This document shows positions 60,729 to 64,000 of a stretch of DNA of 64,000 bases, in pieces. The first letter of the stretch is position 1. Every line of letters starts with the position of its first letter. A model generated the notes under the pieces. The model saw only the letters and a program-made list of their open reading frames with translations, searched no databases and was not told the DNA's origin. Where the stretch lies: positions 1 to 64,000 of the forward strand of contig NZ_JAJNQN010000001.1 of the NCBI RefSeq assembly GCF_022227845.1. Direction: 5' to 3'. The stretch is from Ectothiorhodospira lacustris (GTDB lineage: Bacteria > Pseudomonadota > Gammaproteobacteria > Ectothiorhodospirales > Ectothiorhodospiraceae). The position numbers and the translations under genes were made by a program.

Positions 60729-62663
60729 TCACTTCTTCTTATCGTCCACTTCTTCGAACTCGGCGTCCACCACATCGTCCCGGGCACCCTTGCTGCCGGC
60801 CTGGCCCTGGGTGTCGCCGGCATCTTCGGCGGCGGCACCTTCAGGCTGCTGGGCATACATGCGTTCCGCCAGCTTGCCGGAGGCCTCGGACAGTTTCTGG
60901 GTCCGCTCTTCGATGACCGCCTTGTCGTCACCCTTCATGGCATCCCGCAGGGCGCTGACAGCGGATTCGATGGCGCTCTTCTCGCCGGCCTCCACCTTGT
61001 CGCCCATGTCCTTGAGGGTCTTCTCCACCGAATGGATCAGGTTATCCGCCTGATTGCGCACGCCCACCAGTTCGTGGAAGCGCTTGTCTTCCTCGGCGTG
61101 GGCCTCGGCATCCTTCACCATGCGCTCGATCTCGTCATCGTTCAGGCCGGAAGAGGCCTTGATGATGATGGACTGCTGCTTGCCGGTGGCCTTGTCCTTG
61201 GCGGAGACGTTGAGGATGCCGTTGGCATCGATATCGAATACCACCTCGATCTGGGGTACGCCGCGGGGCGCCGGCGGGATATCCGCCAGGTCGAAACGGC
61301 CCAGGGACTTGTTGGCATGAGCCACTTCGCGCTCACCCTGCAGCACATGCACCGTCACCGCCGTCTGATTGTCATCGGCAGTGGAAAAGACCTGGGAGGC
61401 CTTGGTGGGGATGGTGGTGTTCTTCTCGATCAGCTTGGTCATCACGCCGCCCAGGGTCTCGATACCCAGGGACAGGGGGCTGACGTCCAGCAACAGCACG
61501 TCCTTCACGTCACCGCCCAGCACGCCGCCCTGGATCGCGGCGCCCACGGCCACTGCCTCGTCGGGGTTGACGTCACGACGCGGCTCCTTGCCGAAGAAGT
61601 CCTTCACCGCCTCCTGCACCTTGGGCATGCGGGTCTGACCGCCCACCAGGATCACGTCATCGATCTGGGACACGGACAGGCCCGCATCTTTCAGGGCCAC
61701 CTTGCAGGGTTCGATGGTGCGCCTGACCAGCTCTTCCACCAGGGCTTCGAGCTTGGCCCGGGAGACCTTGATGTTCAGGTGCTTGGGCCCGGTGTTGTCG
61801 GCGGTGATGTAGGGCAGATTGACGTCGGTCTGCTGGCTGGAGGACAGCTCGATCTTGGCCTTCTCTGCGGCCTCCTTCAGGCGCTGCATGGCCAGCGGGT
61901 CGCCGGTCAGGTCAATGCCCTGCTCCTTCTTGAACTCGGCCGCCAGGTATTCGATCAGGCGGGAGTCGAAGTCCTCGCCACCGAGGAAGGTATCGCCGTT
62001 GGTGGCCAGCACCTCGAACTGGTGCTCGCCGTCCACTTCCGCGATCTCGATGATGGAGATATCGAAGGTACCACCACCCAGGTCATAGACCGCCACCTTG
62101 CTGTCACCGCGCTTTTTGTCCAGGCCATAGGCCAGGGCGGCGGCGGTGGGCTCGTTGATGATGCGTCTGACTTCCAGACCGGCGATCTTGCCGGCGTCCT
62201 TGGTGGCCTGACGCTGGGAGTCGTTGAAGTAGGCCGGCACGGTGATCACGGCCTCGGTGACCGGCTCGCCCAGATAGTCCTCGGCGGTCTTCTTCATCTT
62301 CTGCAGGACGCGGGCGGAGATTTCCGGAGCGGCCATCTTCTTGCCGCGCACATCCACCCAGGCGTCGCCGTTGTCCGCCTTGACGATCTTGTAGGGCACC
62401 AGCTTGATGTCCTTCTGCACTTCGGGTTCTTCGAAGCGGCGTCCGATCAGACGCTTGACCGCAAACAGGGTGTTCTGGGGGTTGGTGACCGCCTGGCGCT
62501 TGGCGGACTGGCCCACCAGCACCTCGCCGTCTTCGGCAAAGGCCACGATGGAGGGGGTGGTACGACCACCCTCGGCGTTTTCAATGACCTTGGCGCTGCC
62601 GCCTTCCATGATGGCGACGCAGGAATTGGTGGTGCCCAGGTCAATACCGATGATCTTGCCCAT
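60729..62663 (-). CDS. dnaK: Chaperone protein DnaK (Hsp70)
   Basis: 644 residues from ATG 62663 with GGAGAAACAC upstream. Nucleotide-binding domain: [35 protein letters not shown] and [12 protein letters not shown]. Substrate domain and C-terminal lid follow; ends in an acidic [10 protein letters not shown] tail typical of DnaK. Downstream of grpE by 113 bp, with its own heat-shock promoter. Confidence 0.99.
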   Translation of the reverse strand: MGKIIGIDLGTTNSCVAIMEGGSAKVIENAEGGRTTPSIVAFAEDGEVLVGQSAKRQAVTNPQNTLFAVKRLIGRRFEEPEVQKDIKLVPYKIVKADNGDAWVDVRGKKMAAPEISARVLQKMKKTAEDYLGEPVTEAVITVPAYFNDSQRQATKDAGKIAGLEVRRIINEPTAAALAYGLDKKRGDSKVAVYDLGGGTFDISIIEIAEVDGEHQFEVLATNGDTFLGGEDFDSRLIEYLAAEFKKEQGIDLTGDPLAMQRLKEAAEKAKIELSSSQQTDVNLPYITADNTGPKHLNIKVSRAKLEALVEELVRRTIEPCKVALKDAGLSVSQIDDVILVGGQTRMPKVQEAVKDFFGKEPRRDVNPDEAVAVGAAIQGGVLGGDVKDVLLLDVSPLSLGIETLGGVMTKLIEKNTTIPTKASQVFSTADDNQTAVTVHVLQGEREVAHANKSLGRFDLADIPPAPRGVPQIEVVFDIDANGILNVSAKDKATGKQQSIIIKASSGLNDDEIERMVKDAEAHAEEDKRFHELVGVRNQADNLIHSVEKTLKDMGDKVEAGEKSAIESAVSALRDAMKGDDKAVIEERTQKLSEASGKLAERMYAQQPEGAAAEDAGDTQGQAGSKGARDDVVDAEFEEVDDKKK

Positions 62664-62724
62664 GTGTTTCTCCAAAAATGTTCAAATGTCTGTCAATGCC
62701 GTGAATTCCGGGGTTAACCGCTTG

Positions 62725-62751
62725 ATGGGGGTGGCGTCGGACCTTTTCAAG
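62725..62751 (-). promoter_or_regulatory. Sigma32 heat-shock promoter of dnaK
   Basis: Minus strand CTTGAAA (62745-62751), 14-bp spacer, CCCCAT (62725-62730): a full match to the sigma32 -35 and the core of the -10 (CCCCATNT). The predicted start is about 55 nt before the dnaK ATG. Confidence 0.85.
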
Positions 62752-62776
62752 CCCCGGCCGAAAATCCCCCCGTCGG

Positions 62777-63340
62777 CTATTCGCCTCCGGCCGCCGGCGC
62801 CTTGCTGACGATCACCATGGCAGGGCGCAGCAGGCGGTCGTTGAGGGCGTAGCCCTTCTGCAGCACGGCCATGACGGTGTTGGGCTCCAGCTCGGCATTT
62901 TCCTGCATGGACATGGCCTGATGCCGCTCCGGATCGAAGCGCAGGCCGGCGGGATCCACCGTCTCGATGCCCTGCTTGGACATCACCTGCTCCAGCATCT
63001 TCAGGGTCAGCTCGGTACCCTCGCGGATCTTGTTCAGATCGGCCTCGCCCCGGGTGGCGTCCAGCCCCATCTCCAGGCTGTCCTTCACCGGCAGCAGTTC
63101 ACCGGCGAAGCGTTCCAGGGCGAACTTGTGGGCATTCTCCACATCCCGGCTCATGCGCTTGCGCAGGTTTTCCAGCTCGGCCTGGGTACGTACCAGCTTG
63201 TCCCAGTGGTCCTGGGCCTGTTTCTGTGCCTCTTCCAGCTGCTTGAGCAGCGCCCCGGGACTGAATTCCGGCGCCTTCTCTTCAGGGGCCGCGGGCGCCT
63301 GTTCATGCTGGGGGTTTTCGACTTGTTCCTCGTTCGCCAT
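62777..63340 (-). CDS. grpE: Nucleotide exchange factor GrpE
   Basis: 187 residues from ATG 63340 (GGAG at 6-nt spacing; an ATG seven codons upstream lacks it). N-terminal acidic disordered tail, long coiled coil (about 38-90: LEEAQKQAQDHWDKLVRTQAELENLRKRMSRD), and C-terminal beta domain with GYALNDRLLRPAMVIVSKAP. Resets DnaK. Lies between hrcA and dnaK. Confidence 0.96.
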   Translation of the reverse strand: MANEEQVENPQHEQAPAAPEEKAPEFSPGALLKQLEEAQKQAQDHWDKLVRTQAELENLRKRMSRDVENAHKFALERFAGELLPVKDSLEMGLDATRGEADLNKIREGTELTLKMLEQVMSKQGIETVDPAGLRFDPERHQAMSMQENAELEPNTVMAVLQKGYALNDRLLRPAMVIVSKAPAAGGE

Positions 63341-63438
63341 GGAAAGCTCCGATCCGCTCATGTCTTGGTGTGTTCCGGCAAAAGCAATCGCTCACCGGCG
63401 ATGATTCCGATGAGCGCATGCCACATGTATGTGGGACT

Positions 63439-64000
63439 TCAGTTACGGGAATTCAAGGCCGCACCCAGCAGCCTGGCGGTGATATCCACCACCGGGATGA
63501 TGCGCTCGTAGGCCATGCGGGTGGGACCGATCACCCCCAGCACCCCCACAATCCTGCCACCCACGCTGTAGGGGGCCGTCACCACGCTGCAGTCATCCAG
63601 CATCTGGTGCCCCGATTCCTGGCCGATGAAGATCTGAACCCCTTCGGCACTGATGCAATTGTCCAGCAGGGTGAGCAGCTGCCTTTTTTCGTTGAAGGCC
63701 TCGAACAGGTTGCGCAACTTCTCCACGCTGGAGAGTTCCGCGTAGTCCATGAGGTGGATCTGACCGGCAAAGACCAGGTCGTCCGCACCTTCATCGTCGC
63801 AAAAGGCCTTTTCCCCCAGCTCGATGGCGGCCAACATGAGAGTATTCATGTGCTCGCGGACGGCCTTCATCTCCTTGAGGATCTGTTCCCGGGCCTGCCG
63901 CAGATCTCGCCCGATCAGATGCTGGTTGAGATAGTTGGCCATCTGCTGCAATTCGGCATGGGAGTACTCCCGGTCCAGATCCAGGATGCGGTTCTGCACC
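63439..64000 (-). CDS. hrcA: Heat-inducible transcription repressor HrcA, C-terminal part (cut by window edge)
   Basis: About 187 C-terminal residues visible, open at the right end; full HrcA is about 340 residues. Visible blocks: LNQHLIGRDLRQAREQI, GADDLVFAGQIHLMDYAEL, VFIGQESG-like QIFIGQESGHQMLDDCSVV and the conserved end GVLGVIGPTRMAYERIIPVVDITARLLGAAL. It represses CIRCE-bearing heat-shock genes; no CIRCE repeat is seen in this window. hrcA-grpE-dnaK-dnaJ order matches many proteobacteria. Confidence 0.95.
   Translation of the reverse strand, partial: VQNRILDLDREYSHAELQQMANYLNQHLIGRDLRQAREQILKEMKAVREHMNTLMLAAIELGEKAFCDDEGADDLVFAGQIHLMDYAELSSVEKLRNLFEAFNEKRQLLTLLDNCISAEGVQIFIGQESGHQMLDDCSVVTAPYSVGGRIVGVLGVIGPTRMAYERIIPVVDITARLLGAALNSRN

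Overview
The window reads as a chromosomal segment of a high-GC gammaproteobacterium. Gene orders seen in E. coli and relatives are preserved: pnp-rpsO-truB-rbfA-infB-nusA-rimP, glmM-folP-ftsH-rlmE with divergent yhbY, greA, carB-carA, dapB and dnaJ-dnaK-grpE-hrcA. A split 14-gene nuo operon (separate nuoC and nuoD) and an arsenite-oxidation (arx) locus point towards Ectothiorhodospiraceae-type organisms such as Alkalilimnicola or Ectothiorhodospira. That placement is an inference from gene content and gene order; no 16S rRNA gene is present.

Layout. 1-1140: an IS3-like terminal remnant, then a secreted cytochrome b5-like protein and a periplasmic glutathione-peroxidase-like protein. 1190-9922 (minus strand): the transcription/translation operon rimP-nusA-infB-rbfA-truB-rpsO-pnp, with two tandem intrinsic terminators in its leader. 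10.2-12.8 kb: dsbB, an MFS transporter and a small secreted protein. 12.8-31.1 kb: an arsenic region. It contains arsA and arsD behind an ArsR-box-like promoter, then mobB-arxD-arxC-arxB-arxA-arxB2 (minus strand). Divergent from these is arxX-arxS-arxR (plus strand). A Cache-GGDEF protein, two copies of a REP-like repeat, a zinc-ribbon/RDD membrane protein, arsB and a divergent arsC follow. 31.1-46.4 kb: initiator tRNA-fMet, a DUF2818-like gene and nuoN to nuoA. 46.7-64 kb: tRNA-Leu(GAG), secG, tpiA, glmM, folP, ftsH, rlmE, yhbY, greA, carB, carA, dapB, dnaJ, dnaK (with a sigma32-type promoter), grpE and the C-terminal half of hrcA, cut by the window edge.

How the genes work together. The arx genes encode a Tat-exported molybdopterin oxidoreductase (ArxA), an Fe-S subunit (ArxB), a NrfD-type membrane quinone subunit (ArxC), a TorD-like chaperone (ArxD) and an extra polyferredoxin (ArxB2). 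MobB would help supply the cofactor. ArxX (periplasmic binding protein), ArxS (histidine kinase) and ArxR (sigma54-dependent regulator) form a sensory cascade. In the 187-bp divergent arx intergenic region I read three GTTACC-N4-GGTAAC dyads, an FNR/Anr-like box and a candidate -24/-12 promoter. This suggests ArxR plus anaerobic control, a layout I worked out from the sequence. Resistance genes flank the respiratory genes: the arsA ATPase and arsD chaperone on one side, the arsB pump and thioredoxin-type arsC on the other. No arsR is visible.

The arsenic region lies exactly between tRNA-fMet and rimP, which are neighbours in E. coli and many relatives. This suggests insertion at that junction, although no integrase or duplicated tRNA end is seen.
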